DNA of 64,000 bases from an uncultured Lachnospiraceae bacterium (GTDB lineage: Bacteria > Bacillota > Clostridia > Lachnospirales > Lachnospiraceae), in NCBI GenBank assembly GCA_902781505.1, contig CACZJL010000009.1, positions 20,427 through 84,426 of the forward strand. The letters run 5' to 3'. The notes below the pieces were generated by a model. It made no database searches. It was not told where the DNA came from and worked only from the letters and a program-made list of their open reading frames with translations. Positions within the stretch are counted from its first letter, which is position 1, and each line of letters begins with the position of its first letter. Both the position numbers and the translations under genes were made by a program. Shown here one piece after another: positions 1 to 8,034 of this stretch.

Positions 1-255
1 CTTTAAATCATTTAAGTTACCGAAAGATGCCTTACCCATAACTCTCTTCTGAAGCATACGACCGGCAAGTGAAACCGTCTTGCCTTCGAACTCTTCGAAG
101 TTCTCTGTAATATCTGTTGTATGATTGGAAACCTCATACTTTGTAATCTGGAATGGATCCTGACCTGCGGCCTGGAGTTCCTTTAACTTATTGATTCTGT
201 TCTGAATCTGCTCGTTGACATCTGGCATCTGTCCACCTTTGTTCTGTCCTGCCAT
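1..255 (-). CDS. lysS: Lysyl-tRNA synthetase (class II), N-terminal part, cut by window edge
   Basis: This is the first 85 codons of a class II lysyl-tRNA synthetase, the enzyme that charges tRNA-Lys in the cytoplasm. The start ATG at 255 is preceded by an AGGAGG ribosome binding site (about 261-266). The visible residues contain the family's N-terminal helix (NKLKELQAAGQDPF) and the start of the OB-fold anticodon-binding domain (GKTVSLAGRM, RVMGKASFGNL). The catalytic domain lies outside the window. It sits 119 bp downstream of greA on the same strand, and greA-lysS is a common Firmicutes pairing, so the two are probably co-transcribed. Confidence 0.93.
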   Translation of the reverse strand, partial: MAGQNKGGQMPDVNEQIQNRINKLKELQAAGQDPFQITKYEVSNHTTDITENFEEFEGKTVSLAGRMLQKRVMGKASFGNLNDLK

Positions 256-277
256 CTCATCCTCCTAAAACCTAAAC

Positions 278-300
278 AGAGCGCTTAATTCAAGCGCTCT
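278..300 (-). other. Perfect inverted repeat between greA and lysS
   Basis: A 9-bp perfect inverted repeat (AGAGCGCTT, 5-nt loop, AAGCGCTCT) lies in the greA-lysS gap. On the minus strand it is followed only by a weak, interrupted T stretch (GTTTAGGTTTT). It may therefore be a leaky attenuator or an RNA processing/stability hairpin rather than a full terminator. Confidence 0.5.
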
Positions 301-374
301 AGTCGTTCATAAATCACTCTGTCCGGCAGCTTATTCGGATTATGCCTGCTACACTGCCTGACAAACGTGCTACA

Positions 375-848
375 TTAGTTCTGAATTGCCTTGATCTTGT
401 ACTCAAGAACGCCAGCTGGAGCCTGCACCTTAATTACATCGCCAACCTTGTGGCCCATAAGTGCATTTCCCAGAGGAGATTCGTTACTGATCTTGTTTGT
501 AAGGCTGTCTGCCTCTGAAGAACCAACGATTGTGAATTCTTCGTCCTCTTCGAATTCAAGGTCTGTTAATGTAACAACGCTTTCGTACTTAACAACCTTC
601 TTCTTAGATGCTGTATCTTTAACGATTTCGGCATTATTAAGAATAGACTCAATCTCAACGATTCTCTGCTCGATATCAGCCTGCTCATCTTTCGCAGCAT
701 CATACTCTGCGTTCTCGGACAGATCGCCCTGCTCTCTGGCTTCCTTCAGCTTCTGAGCAACTTCTTTACGTCTGTTAACCTTCAGGTTTTCGAGTTCCTT
801 GTTTAATTCATCATAACCTTTTTGAGTAAGTATCTGCTTCTCTGCCAT
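375..848 (-). CDS. greA: Transcription elongation factor GreA
   Basis: A 157-residue Gre factor that binds the RNA polymerase secondary channel and stimulates cleavage of backtracked transcripts. It has the expected two-part build. Residues about 1-75 form an N-terminal antiparallel coiled coil with the tip acidic motif (LSENAEYDAAKDEQ), and residues about 80-157 form a C-terminal FKBP-like domain (ISNESPLGNALMGHKVGD). The length matches the family. A perfect consensus promoter ends about 70 bp before the start, so greA-lysS probably forms its own transcription unit behind the dusB operon. Confidence 0.96.
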   Translation of the reverse strand: MAEKQILTQKGYDELNKELENLKVNRRKEVAQKLKEAREQGDLSENAEYDAAKDEQADIEQRIVEIESILNNAEIVKDTASKKKVVKYESVVTLTDLEFEEDEEFTIVGSSEADSLTNKISNESPLGNALMGHKVGDVIKVQAPAGVLEYKIKAIQN

Positions 849-919
849 AATGCCATCCTTCTCTCTTTAATATTAGTTTTATTCGGGAATTTCATCCTTC
901 AATAAAAACCAGTCAAGAT

Positions 920-948
920 ATTATAGACTATCTGCGCCGGCGTGTCAA
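920..948 (-). promoter_or_regulatory. Perfect sigma-A promoter for greA-lysS
   Basis: On the minus strand, TTGACA (943-948), a 17-nt spacer and TATAAT (920-925): both hexamers are full consensus with ideal spacing. The -35 overlaps the dusB stop codon region (945). Strong constitutive expression of greA is the natural inference. Confidence 0.85.
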
Positions 949-1958
949 TGTGACACGAGGCCTCTAACCACAGCGTTCCTGTAGTCATTCATGATTTTCT
1001 CAACCAGACCGGCGAGCTCTTCGTACGTCTCACACTGATTCACATCATTTCTTAACTTACTTGCTCCATGAATTCCGAACGTGTACCAGCCAAACTGCTT
1101 TCGCATCTCACGAATTCCAATGTATTCGCCCTTATCTGCAACAAGCATTCTCGCGTGGCGAAGCATCATCTCACATTTTTCCTCAACCGAAGGCTTCTTT
1201 CGCTCCCTGCCGGTCTTTAAATACTCTGCGATTTCCTCGAACAGCCATGGATTTCCTCTTGCCGCACGGGCCACCATCACACCATCACATCCGGTCTCCC
1301 GAATCAACGCTGCAGCACTCGGACCGTCCACAACATCACCGTTACCAATGACAGGAATGGACACACGTTCCTTTACCTGTCTGATGATATCCCAGTCAGC
1401 CTTACCTGAATAGTATTGCTCCCTGGTTCTTCCATGCACCGCAACCATCGCGCCTCCTGACTCCTCGATCACATGCGCAATCTCCGGCGCATTAATCGAT
1501 TCGTCATTAAAGCCTGCTCGAATCTTCACCGTAACCGGCTTCTTCACTGCATTTGCCATGGCCTCAATCAGGCGTCCGACAAGAAGAGGGTCCTTCATCA
1601 ATGCACTGCCTTCGCCATTTCCAACGACTTTTGGAACCGGGCAACCCATATTTACATCAATCGCGGCAAATGGTCTCTCTTCCATTCTCTTCGCAATTTC
1701 AGCCATGATTTCAGGGTCCGAGCCGAAAAGCTGAACAGCCACGGGCCGCTCTTCGTCTGAAATGGCCAGCAGGCTCTCCGTATTCTTGTTTCCGTAAAGC
1801 ACAGCCTTTGCGCTCACCATTTCCGTATAGAGAAGTCCACATCCGTGCTCGCGGCAGAGGGTACGGAACACCTTGTCCGTCACTCCCGCCATAGGGCCTA
1901 ACATCAGCGGATTCTCCAGCTGAATCTGTGTTCCCTTATTTCTTCCAATCGTAATCAT
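945..1958 (-). CDS. dusB: tRNA-dihydrouridine synthase (DusB family)
   Basis: A 337-residue FMN-dependent enzyme that reduces uridine to dihydrouridine in the tRNA D-loop. The TIM-barrel Dus signature is clear: PMAGVTDKVFRTLCREHGC near the N-terminus, the DVNMGCPVPKV segment with the catalytic cysteine, KIRAGF, VHGRTREQYYSG, and the FMN phosphate-binding GNGDV and GVMVARAARGNPW. The start ATG overlaps the stop of the upstream small gene by 4 bp (ATGA), so translation is probably coupled. The order birA - small gene - dusB - greA - lysS on one strand is typical of Lachnospiraceae. Confidence 0.95.
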   Translation of the reverse strand: MITIGRNKGTQIQLENPLMLGPMAGVTDKVFRTLCREHGCGLLYTEMVSAKAVLYGNKNTESLLAISDEERPVAVQLFGSDPEIMAEIAKRMEERPFAAIDVNMGCPVPKVVGNGEGSALMKDPLLVGRLIEAMANAVKKPVTVKIRAGFNDESINAPEIAHVIEESGGAMVAVHGRTREQYYSGKADWDIIRQVKERVSIPVIGNGDVVDGPSAAALIRETGCDGVMVARAARGNPWLFEEIAEYLKTGRERKKPSVEEKCEMMLRHARMLVADKGEYIGIREMRKQFGWYTFGIHGASKLRNDVNQCETYEELAGLVEKIMNDYRNAVVRGLVSH

Positions 1959-2332
1959 GTAATATCAACGTCCTGCTTTAAAATGAATACGCGGTAGAAC
2001 ATCTGAAGCGCCTCTAAGAGCTCTCTTCTCTCATACTGCATCTTCTTAATGTACATTCCTGCAGAGATGTCATCGTACATGATGTCATCCTCGTCTGCCT
2101 CGGTTCTGAAATAGAGTTCTCCGTCCTCATCAAACTCTAAGATCATGATGCCGCCGCTTTCTGCGGTGCAGACAACCATCATCGCCTTAATCTCGTCTTT
2201 GATATTCTCAGGAAGTCGATCAAAGTTAGGATTCAAATAATATTTCTTTTCATAGGAGTTTGAGACTGCAAGGATAATACGCTCTTCGCCGTTTTCTCTC
2301 TCCGCTCCCATTGATTCGTTATACGTAACCAT
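1955..2332 (-). CDS. Small conserved protein of unknown function (resembles DUF6145)
   Basis: A 125-residue acidic protein without signal peptide or membrane segments. Its central part is rich in Asp/Glu (LEFDEDGELYFRTEADEDDIMYDD), followed by a helical C-terminus (IKKMQYERRELLEALQMFYRVF). From memory, this size, sequence style and position between birA and dusB match a Lachnospiraceae family listed as DUF6145; I could not verify this. It overlaps birA by 14 bp and dusB by 4 bp, so it is almost certainly translated with them. I assign no function. Confidence 0.8.
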   Translation of the reverse strand: MVTYNESMGAERENGEERIILAVSNSYEKKYYLNPNFDRLPENIKDEIKAMMVVCTAESGGIMILEFDEDGELYFRTEADEDDIMYDDISAGMYIKKMQYERRELLEALQMFYRVFILKQDVDIT

Positions 2333-3212
2333 AAATACCTCTCACCTGAATTTCTCCGGAACGGTGCGCCTTCACCTGACCATCCTTCATCCTGATCAAA
2401 AGTTCACCATTCTCATTTATCCCGAGTGCCGTACCGAAATACTCAACCGCTTCCTGCGCTTTACCATCCGCCTGACCGCCTCCTGCCACAGTCGAAGCTG
2501 CAAAGCAGCTGTTCGGATTCTCTTCACTCAGTCTGACCTCGCGCCCGCAATTTACCAGCATACGGTCATAATCTTCTACAACACTTTTCAGATTCTCGCA
2601 TGCGACAAACCTTTTATAGTACCTGGCAAATGCTCTTCCGAACCCTTCAAGCACCTGCTCTTTCTCAAACGTGCACCCGGTCTCAGCCTTCATCGACGTT
2701 GCCATCCCGCCAAGTACCGGATCAAACTCCGTCGTATTCACGTTAATACCGATGCCAATTACCACAAAATACGAGCCATCCGGCTGCATCGCCATCTCCG
2801 TCAGAATGCCGCACATCTTCTTCCCGTTCAGAAGCACATCATTCGGCCACTTAATCTGACACTTCACAAGGTGACTCCCATCTGGCGTTTCGTTCGCGGA
2901 AGTACCATCAAGCACTTCGTTCACGGCCTCTGTTACCGCCATTGCCGCAATTAGTGTGATTTGCGAAATCTTGTCAGGCGTCACCGTCGGCCTTAAAAGT
3001 AAAGACATAATAACGCCCTCACTCTTCTTTGACAGCCAGGTACGCCCCTTCGTTCCTTTGCCGGCAGTCTGAAATTCTGCCGTATAAACGGTACCGGACT
3101 CTTCCCCCATCAGGCCGCCTTTCTTAGCCTGGATGTTGGTAGAGTCCGTTACATCAAAATGAATTCTTTTCTTAAAAATACTTTCTTCTCTCAAAACTCG
3201 ATCCTTCTTCAC
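2319..3212 (-). CDS. birA: Biotin-[acetyl-CoA-carboxylase] ligase, catalytic domain only
   Basis: This enzyme attaches biotin to the lysine of biotin-dependent carboxylases through biotinyl-AMP. The catalytic core is visible: FQTAGKGTKGRTW (biotin/ATP loop), KWPNDVLLNGKKMCGILTEM, and a short C-terminal SH3-like domain. The N-terminal winged helix of bifunctional BirA repressors is absent, since the protein goes straight into the ligase domain (RIHFDVTDSTNIQAK). It therefore cannot be a DNA-binding biotin repressor. The called start is GTG at 3212 with little SD; a TTG at 3194 preceded by AAGAAGGA is a plausible alternative. It shares the window with bioB-bioY. Confidence 0.92.
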   Translation of the reverse strand: MKKDRVLREESIFKKRIHFDVTDSTNIQAKKGGLMGEESGTVYTAEFQTAGKGTKGRTWLSKKSEGVIMSLLLRPTVTPDKISQITLIAAMAVTEAVNEVLDGTSANETPDGSHLVKCQIKWPNDVLLNGKKMCGILTEMAMQPDGSYFVVIGIGINVNTTEFDPVLGGMATSMKAETGCTFEKEQVLEGFGRAFARYYKRFVACENLKSVVEDYDRMLVNCGREVRLSEENPNSCFAASTVAGGGQADGKAQEAVEYFGTALGINENGELLIRMKDGQVKAHRSGEIQVRGIYGYV

Positions 3213-3225
3213 AAACGCACTGCAC

Positions 3226-3510
3226 TCAGCGCACTGAAATGAACTGCAGGCTGAACGCCAGCATCAGAGCCAGAGCAATCACCGCTCCGGTTAATACAAA
3301 ACCTGCACGCTTCTGATTATTCATAAACGCACGGGCTGCCATCAATGCGTTATCGAATGCCCCGATTCCAAAAATAATCGGAAAGATAATTCCGCTTCGT
3401 GATCTGAAGATACAAATTCCAACAAACAGCACGACTAAAAGAATGGTTAAGAACACATTCAGATATTCAATGAACCGCTTGCTTCTTCGATATGAACCAG
3501 TAAAATACAT
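3226..3510 (-). CDS. Small membrane protein, unknown function
   Basis: A 94-residue protein with a basic N-terminus (GSYRRSKRF) and about three hydrophobic stretches: residues 15-33, 38-56 and 70-90. The topology suggests an integral inner-membrane protein. It begins 2 bp after the argF stop and ends 13 bp before birA, so it is embedded in the operon. I do not recognise a functional family. Confidence 0.75.
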   Translation of the reverse strand: MYFTGSYRRSKRFIEYLNVFLTILLVVLFVGICIFRSRSGIIFPIIFGIGAFDNALMAARAFMNNQKRAGFVLTGAVIALALMLAFSLQFISVR

Positions 3511-3512
3511 AA

Positions 3513-4523
3513 TTAATCCCTGTCAGGGTCTACGCCCAGAGTAGCTGCCATCACAGCCTTGATGGTGTGCATACGGTTCTCCGCTTCATCAAACACAACA
3601 GAGTTCTTTGAAGTGAAGGCCTCATCTGTAACTTCCATCTCAGCAATGCCGAATTTTTCAAAGATTTCCTGACCAATCTTTGTGTTTCTGTCATGGAATG
3701 CTGGCAGGCAGTGCATAAAGATTGCACCTGGCTTAGCAGCATCAATCAGTTCCTTTGTAACCTGGTAAGTCTTAAGATCAGCAATACGCTCAGCCCATAC
3801 TTCATCAGGCTCACCCATGGATACCCAGACATCTGTGTATAAAACATCTGCATCCTTAACAGCTTCCTTTGGATCTCCAATCAGAGAAACAGAACCGCCG
3901 GACTCCTTAGCCCATGCCTCACAACGGGCAACCAGTTCAGGATCAGGGAAATACTTCTTTGGAGCGCAGGCTACAAAGTGGATACCCATCTTTGCGCAGG
4001 CTACCATCCAGGAATCACCCATGTTGTAACGGGCATCACCAAAGTAAACGACCTTGCGTCCCTTTAAGTCTTCGCCTAACTTCTCCTGCATGGTAAGCAT
4101 ATCTGCAAGAAGCTGTGTTGGATGGAACTCATTGGTGAGTCCATTCCAGACAGGAACAGTTGCATACTTAGCAAGCTCCTCAACAATTGCCTGACCGTAA
4201 CCACGGTATTCAATACCTTCAAACATCGTTGTTAAAACAGATGCTGTATCTGCAATACTTTCCTTCTTACCAATCTGAGATCCTTCAGCAAGATAAGTTG
4301 TTCCCATACCAAGGTCATGAGCAGCAACTTCGAAAGAGCAACGGGTTCTTGTAGATGTCTTTTCAAAAATAAGAGCAACGTTCTTGCCCTTTAAAGGCTG
4401 ATAAAGCTTGCCGGCTTTCTTGATTGCCTTCAGTCGCTTCGCAAGATCTAAGAGATAAGAAATCTCCTCCTGTGTGAAATCACAAAGTGTTAAAAAATCG
4501 CGTCCTTTTAAATCTACCATCAT
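3513..4523 (-). CDS. argF: Ornithine carbamoyltransferase
   Basis: Converts ornithine and carbamoyl phosphate to citrulline (arginine biosynthesis, or the reverse in arginine catabolism). Signature motifs: STRTRCSFE (carbamoyl phosphate loop), [12 protein letters not shown], the ornithine-site region DVWVSMGE, and MHCLPAFHD with the catalytic cysteine. I start at ATG 4523 rather than 4541 because a GGAGGG site at 4528-4533 sits 4-5 nt upstream. ATG 4520 (MVDLKGRDF) is equally good. Other arg genes are not nearby. Confidence 0.95.
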   Translation of the reverse strand: MMVDLKGRDFLTLCDFTQEEISYLLDLAKRLKAIKKAGKLYQPLKGKNVALIFEKTSTRTRCSFEVAAHDLGMGTTYLAEGSQIGKKESIADTASVLTTMFEGIEYRGYGQAIVEELAKYATVPVWNGLTNEFHPTQLLADMLTMQEKLGEDLKGRKVVYFGDARYNMGDSWMVACAKMGIHFVACAPKKYFPDPELVARCEAWAKESGGSVSLIGDPKEAVKDADVLYTDVWVSMGEPDEVWAERIADLKTYQVTKELIDAAKPGAIFMHCLPAFHDRNTKIGQEIFEKFGIAEMEVTDEAFTSKNSVVFDEAENRMHTIKAVMAATLGVDPDRD

Positions 4524-4564
4524 TAAGCCCTCCACGTGCATCTGATAATTTTAGTTAATCTGTA

Positions 4565-4602
4565 AAATAAAAACCGGAATAACATTTCTGTCACTCCGGT
4601 TT
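4565..4602 (-). terminator. Intrinsic terminator after the SleB-like hydrolase gene
   Basis: On the minus strand, a stem of AAACCGGA with its complement TCCGGTTT, extended inward by wobble pairs around a GAAA-type loop, followed by TTTTTATTTT. It lies between the hydrolase stop (4644) and argF. Confidence 0.8.
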
Positions 4603-4643
4603 ATTTTAATTTATTTTCAGATGTTTTTCAACTGTCCCGCCAA

Positions 4644-5606
4644 TCAGAAGAAGACGTGATCTCCAACGATGATAGAACCTGCATAAGAAGAAGCACTGTA
4701 CTTCTGTGTAGAACGGAAGGATGTTCTTCCTCCGATATAGTTTTCACCTGCAAGCGCTGCTCTTGCTGCTGCAACACAGTCACTGCTTGCACCGCGATTA
4801 AGAAGTGCTGCAAAAGCTGCGGATGGACCGCCGTTAGAAGCTGCTCCAGTAAATTGGCCCGGTGCGTAGATTACAGATGCGATGGAAGAACCCCAGTAGC
4901 CGCCTGCAACACGGTTAAGAACCGCATTACCAACTGCAACCTTACCCTCCCAGCTCTGATTACCGGCTTCACGCTCGATAATTGCTGCAAGTAACTGAAC
5001 ATCAGATTCTGCTGCTCTTGAGGCTTTAGCCTCTTCTTCAGCAGCTGCCGCTGCTTCTGCAGCTGCTGCCTCTTCTGCTTCCTTCTCTTCGATCTGTGCA
5101 TTCGTAAGACCGAAAGAAAGATCCTCGACAGAATCATTTCCGGCTTCTACTGCGAGAGCCTGCGCTTCTTCATCGAAGCAGAGGTTTGCTGTAGAAACAA
5201 AACCGGAAACATCACCGGACTGAATCTCTGTCCAGTTTGCTCCGAAAGAAACAACCTGTGCTACATTGCTGTCATATAACATACCGGAAGCATCTTCGTC
5301 GTCAAGGCTTTCATAAACAGCTGTGTCAACCATAGCTACTGCAATGCTAACCTTAGAGTCCTTCTCTTCCTTTGCTGCTACCTGCGCAACCTTGTGCTCT
5401 GTGTAGGAAGAAGCGATTGGGTAAGAAGACTGGAATGCTCCATTTTCAAGTGTCTGAGTTGTAGTGCCGCCGGCTGAAACCACCTGTGCCGAACCGATTA
5501 CAGAAGTTAACGCTGTAACCGTAGCAAGAGTTCCATATGCCATTCTTTTGACATTGACCTGAATTGCTTTGCCACCAGCAAATGTTTCGCTGCATTTAAA
5601 ATTCAT
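4644..5606 (-). CDS. Secreted SleB-like cell-wall hydrolase with SH3-like domain
   Basis: A 320-residue exported protein. Residues 1-45 form a long signal peptide (basic stretch, then GTLATVTALTSVIGSAQVVSA). Residues about 85-150 form an SH3b-like domain (SNVAQVVSFGANWTEIQSG). Residues about 160-195 are a Glu/Ala-rich linker likely to form a coiled coil. Residues about 200-320 are a Hydrolase_2 (SleB-type) domain (LLAAIIEREAGNQSWEGKVAVGNAVLNRV) with the predicted catalytic Glu in EREAG. SleB enzymes cut cortex or vegetative peptidoglycan. A good sigma-A promoter and a WalR-box match lie directly upstream, which favours a role in vegetative wall turnover. Confidence 0.9.
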   Translation of the reverse strand: MNFKCSETFAGGKAIQVNVKRMAYGTLATVTALTSVIGSAQVVSAGGTTTQTLENGAFQSSYPIASSYTEHKVAQVAAKEEKDSKVSIAVAMVDTAVYESLDDEDASGMLYDSNVAQVVSFGANWTEIQSGDVSGFVSTANLCFDEEAQALAVEAGNDSVEDLSFGLTNAQIEEKEAEEAAAAEAAAAAEEEAKASRAAESDVQLLAAIIEREAGNQSWEGKVAVGNAVLNRVAGGYWGSSIASVIYAPGQFTGAASNGGPSAAFAALLNRGASSDCVAAARAALAGENYIGGRTSFRSTQKYSASSYAGSIIVGDHVFF

Positions 5607-5651
5607 AAATTTCCTTTCTTGCGGGCCGTCTGGTCCGTAGCAACCACAAAT

Positions 5652-5668
5652 GTTACATAAATGTTACA
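5652..5668 (-). promoter_or_regulatory. WalR-box-like direct repeat in the hydrolase leader
   Basis: On the minus strand, TGTAAC-ATTTA-TGTAAC: two identical hexamers spaced by 5, an exact match to the published WalR (YycF) consensus of Bacillus/Staphylococcus. A further CGTAAC (5673-5678) lies one turn upstream. The box is at about +9 to +25 from the predicted start site, where binding would hinder transcription. Confidence 0.55.
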
Positions 5669-5683
5669 TCTTGTTACGAAAGG

Positions 5684-5712
5684 ATTGTAGCATGGTTACA
5701 AAATCTTGTCAA
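5684..5712 (-). promoter_or_regulatory. Sigma-A promoter of the SleB-like hydrolase gene
   Basis: On the minus strand, TTGACA (5707-5712), a 17-nt spacer and TACAAT (5684-5689). The predicted start near 5677 gives a leader of about 70 nt. Confidence 0.82.
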
Positions 5713-5793
5713 ATCCACCAAAAACAACTCAATTTTGTAATAACTTTTTGGCACTACATCATTTTCATACATTTTTTCGTCATTTTCGCAGGC

Positions 5794-5839
5794 AAAAAAG
5801 CAAGACGCCAGTCCCTTTCAAGGGGACAGGCGTCTTATT
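5794..5839 (-). terminator. Intrinsic terminator of the RNA methyltransferase gene
   Basis: On the minus strand, a long stem (AAGACGCC, bulge, GTCCC paired with GGGAC, GGCGTCTT) is followed by GCTTTTTT. It lies directly after the stop at 5844. Confidence 0.9.
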
Positions 5840-5843
5840 AAAA

Positions 5844-6710
5844 TTACCCTCTCTGTCTCATCGCTTCATAGCATAAAACCGTGCAGGCAATCGCCGCATT
5901 CAGTGATTCTACCTGCCCTTTCATCGGAATTCTGATATATTCCGATGCGGCATCCGCTACCGCGTCTGTCAAACCATTTCCCTCATTTCCAATCAGGAAT
6001 GCCGTTCCGGTCTTATAATTTTCTTTTTCGTAAGAATTCTTCCCTTTTAAGTGCGCGGCATAAACTTTTACTTGATGCGCTTTAATTTCTTCAATGGCAG
6101 AAATCACATCCGAAACTACACACATTTTCATTCGATAGATGCTTCCCATTGTCGAACGGACCACCTTCGGATTAAACACATCCACCGTATCTTTGCTCAT
6201 AATAACCGCATTTACACCGGATCCCTCGCCCATTCTGATAATCGTTCCGAGATTACCGGGATCCTGTAAATTTTCCGTCACAACATATAAAGGAGCTTCT
6301 GCTACAGGTGCCGTAACCCCGGCAATTACGCCGCCCGGCACGCCTTTGGAGAGCTTTTTCTCCCGGGCAGAATCTGCATTTGCCAAAATATCTTCTAAGG
6401 TGGAGAGAGACTGTTTCACCACGGCCATAATCCCCTGCGGAGTCTGGGTATCAGACATCGTGGCAAATGCCTTATCTTCTACCTTTTCTGTTTTCTCTTT
6501 CAGCTCCCCGTGCAGTAACTTTTCAATTTCTTCCTTATGAGAATTCTTAAAACTCTCTGAGTAATAAATCTTCACAATGCGGTCTTTTGGCGCTTCAAAT
6601 ACCATTCTCGGTCCCTCGACTACAAACTCTCCGGACTCTCTCCTTTCCTTCGCCTTCTTTAACAGTGCAATCACGTGCTTTACCTGATTTCCGTTAACTC
6701 CTGTGATCAT
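5844..6710 (-). CDS. TrmH/SpoU family RNA 2'-O-methyltransferase
   Basis: A 288-residue SPOUT enzyme expected to methylate a ribose 2'-OH in rRNA or tRNA using SAM. The N-terminal L30e-like substrate domain (KHVIALLKKAKERRESGEFVVEGPR) is followed by the three SpoU motifs: ENLQDPGNLGTIIR, FLIGNEGNGL, and IPMKGQVESLNAAIACTVL. I start at ATG 6710, which has CAGGAG seven bases upstream, and not at the ORF limit 6746. It is a paralogue of rlmB at 30.3-31.1 kb; the target nucleotide cannot be told from sequence. Confidence 0.9.
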   Translation of the reverse strand: MITGVNGNQVKHVIALLKKAKERRESGEFVVEGPRMVFEAPKDRIVKIYYSESFKNSHKEEIEKLLHGELKEKTEKVEDKAFATMSDTQTPQGIMAVVKQSLSTLEDILANADSAREKKLSKGVPGGVIAGVTAPVAEAPLYVVTENLQDPGNLGTIIRMGEGSGVNAVIMSKDTVDVFNPKVVRSTMGSIYRMKMCVVSDVISAIEEIKAHQVKVYAAHLKGKNSYEKENYKTGTAFLIGNEGNGLTDAVADAASEYIRIPMKGQVESLNAAIACTVLCYEAMRQRG

Positions 6711-6749
6711 AAAAAATCTCCTGTATCTTCTATATATGTGCAACAATAA

Positions 6750-6812
6750 AAAACGGGTTTTAAAAGACGAATTTTCTGCAATAGAAAAGGCCTTATAAAA
6801 CCCATTTTAAAT
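6750..6812 (-). terminator. Probable intrinsic terminator of pfkA
   Basis: On the minus strand, GGGTTTTA pairs with TAAAACCC across a loop of about 36 nt that holds its own small hairpin (TTTTC/GAAAA). A GTTTTTT tract follows. Confidence 0.65.
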
Positions 6813-6842
6813 CATTTCTTTAAGTTGTGCCAGTTACCTGTC

Positions 6843-7817
6843 TTACTTTGACAGAATCTGACTTACCTGATACTCGAACTCATCGATATTCTTCGTCATT
6901 GCGAGTGCCTCATCGATATCAAAGTCCGTAATCTTACCATCTTTTCTTGCAACGAGACGGTTGTTCTTTCCTTCCATTAACAAATCAACGGCATATGAAC
7001 CCATAAGAGAAGCATACACACGGTCTGTAACGGTTGGAGAACCACCACGCTGCATGTAACCTAAGATTGTTGCACGAGTCTCAACGCCTGTAGCTGCCTC
7101 AATACGTCTTGCCATACCGGCAGAATGGCCGATTCCTTCTGCATTGATAATCAGATGGTGCTTCTTGCCCTTCTTTCTGCCTTCAATAATATGATTGATG
7201 ATAGCCTGCTCATCATTGTCATACTTTTCAGGAAGAAGAATATCTTCCGCACCGTTTGCAATACCGCACCAGAGGGCGATATAACCTGCATTACGTCCCA
7301 TTACTTCAATAATAGAACAACGCTCATGAGAGGTTGATGTATCACGAATCTTATCAATCGCCTCCATCGCTGTATTAACAGCTGTATCAAAACCGATTGT
7401 GTAATCGGTGCATGCAATATCTAAGTCGATTGTTCCGGGTAAACCAATGACATTAATACCAGCCTTTGACAGTGCCTGCGCACCACGGAAAGAACCATCG
7501 CCACCGATGACAACCATTCCATCAATTCCGTGCTTCTTGCAGATTTCTGCGCCCCGCTTCTGTCCTTCTTCTGTCATAAATTCCAGACATCTGGCTGTAT
7601 AAAGAATCGTACCACCGCGCTGAATAATATCAGAAACACTGGTTCTGTCCATATCTATTACTTCATCCGAAATTAATCCGTTATAGCCTTTCTGGATGCC
7701 CTTGACCTTTAATCCATGCGCAAGACCAGTTCTGACAACTGCTCTGATTGCTGCATTCATGCCTGGTGCATCTCCGCCACTAGTAAGTACGCCAATCGTT
7801 TTAATCTGTTTTGCCAT
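6843..7817 (-). CDS. pfkA: ATP-dependent 6-phosphofructokinase
   Basis: Phosphorylates fructose 6-phosphate to fructose 1,6-bisphosphate, the committed step of glycolysis. It is a 324-residue group A PFK. Visible motifs are LTSGGDAPGMNAAIRAVV (ATP site), VIGGDGSFRGA, GTIDLDIACTDYTIGFDTA with the catalytic Asp, EVMGRNAGYIAL, and LGYMQRGGSPT. The start is ATG 7817 (MAKQIKTIGVLTSGG), with a GGTGGGG site upstream. The longer frame to 7925 is non-conserved leader. No clear terminator separates it from dnaE, so read-through from dnaE is possible. Confidence 0.96.
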   Translation of the reverse strand: MAKQIKTIGVLTSGGDAPGMNAAIRAVVRTGLAHGLKVKGIQKGYNGLISDEVIDMDRTSVSDIIQRGGTILYTARCLEFMTEEGQKRGAEICKKHGIDGMVVIGGDGSFRGAQALSKAGINVIGLPGTIDLDIACTDYTIGFDTAVNTAMEAIDKIRDTSTSHERCSIIEVMGRNAGYIALWCGIANGAEDILLPEKYDNDEQAIINHIIEGRKKGKKHHLIINAEGIGHSAGMARRIEAATGVETRATILGYMQRGGSPTVTDRVYASLMGSYAVDLLMEGKNNRLVARKDGKITDFDIDEALAMTKNIDEFEYQVSQILSK

Positions 7818-8034
7818 AACGCTGCCCCACCTTCCGTAATCGTTTAAATTACTTTGTACTTGATTAAATACAATATTAGACCATATTATACTGCAATTCA
7901 AGCGATATTGTATATTTTTTAACATAAAAAATGCACGAAATTTCTTACGAAAATTCTTGTATTTTTAAGTTATCATCGCAACTGATGTGCCTGACCTGTA
8001 ATGCACAGGATTGTATCAACAGCCAGGAGCTTCA

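Noticed and set aside
2364..2954. 196-codon plus-strand frame opposite birA
   Set aside because: It lies wholly antisense to a well-conserved gene, has no ribosome binding site, and its translation shows no family features.
7818..8034. Possible terminator between dnaE and pfkA
   Set aside because: Only a 5-bp TGTGC/GCACA stem without a T-tract; no supported terminator, and the TATAAT near 7890 lacks a matching -35.
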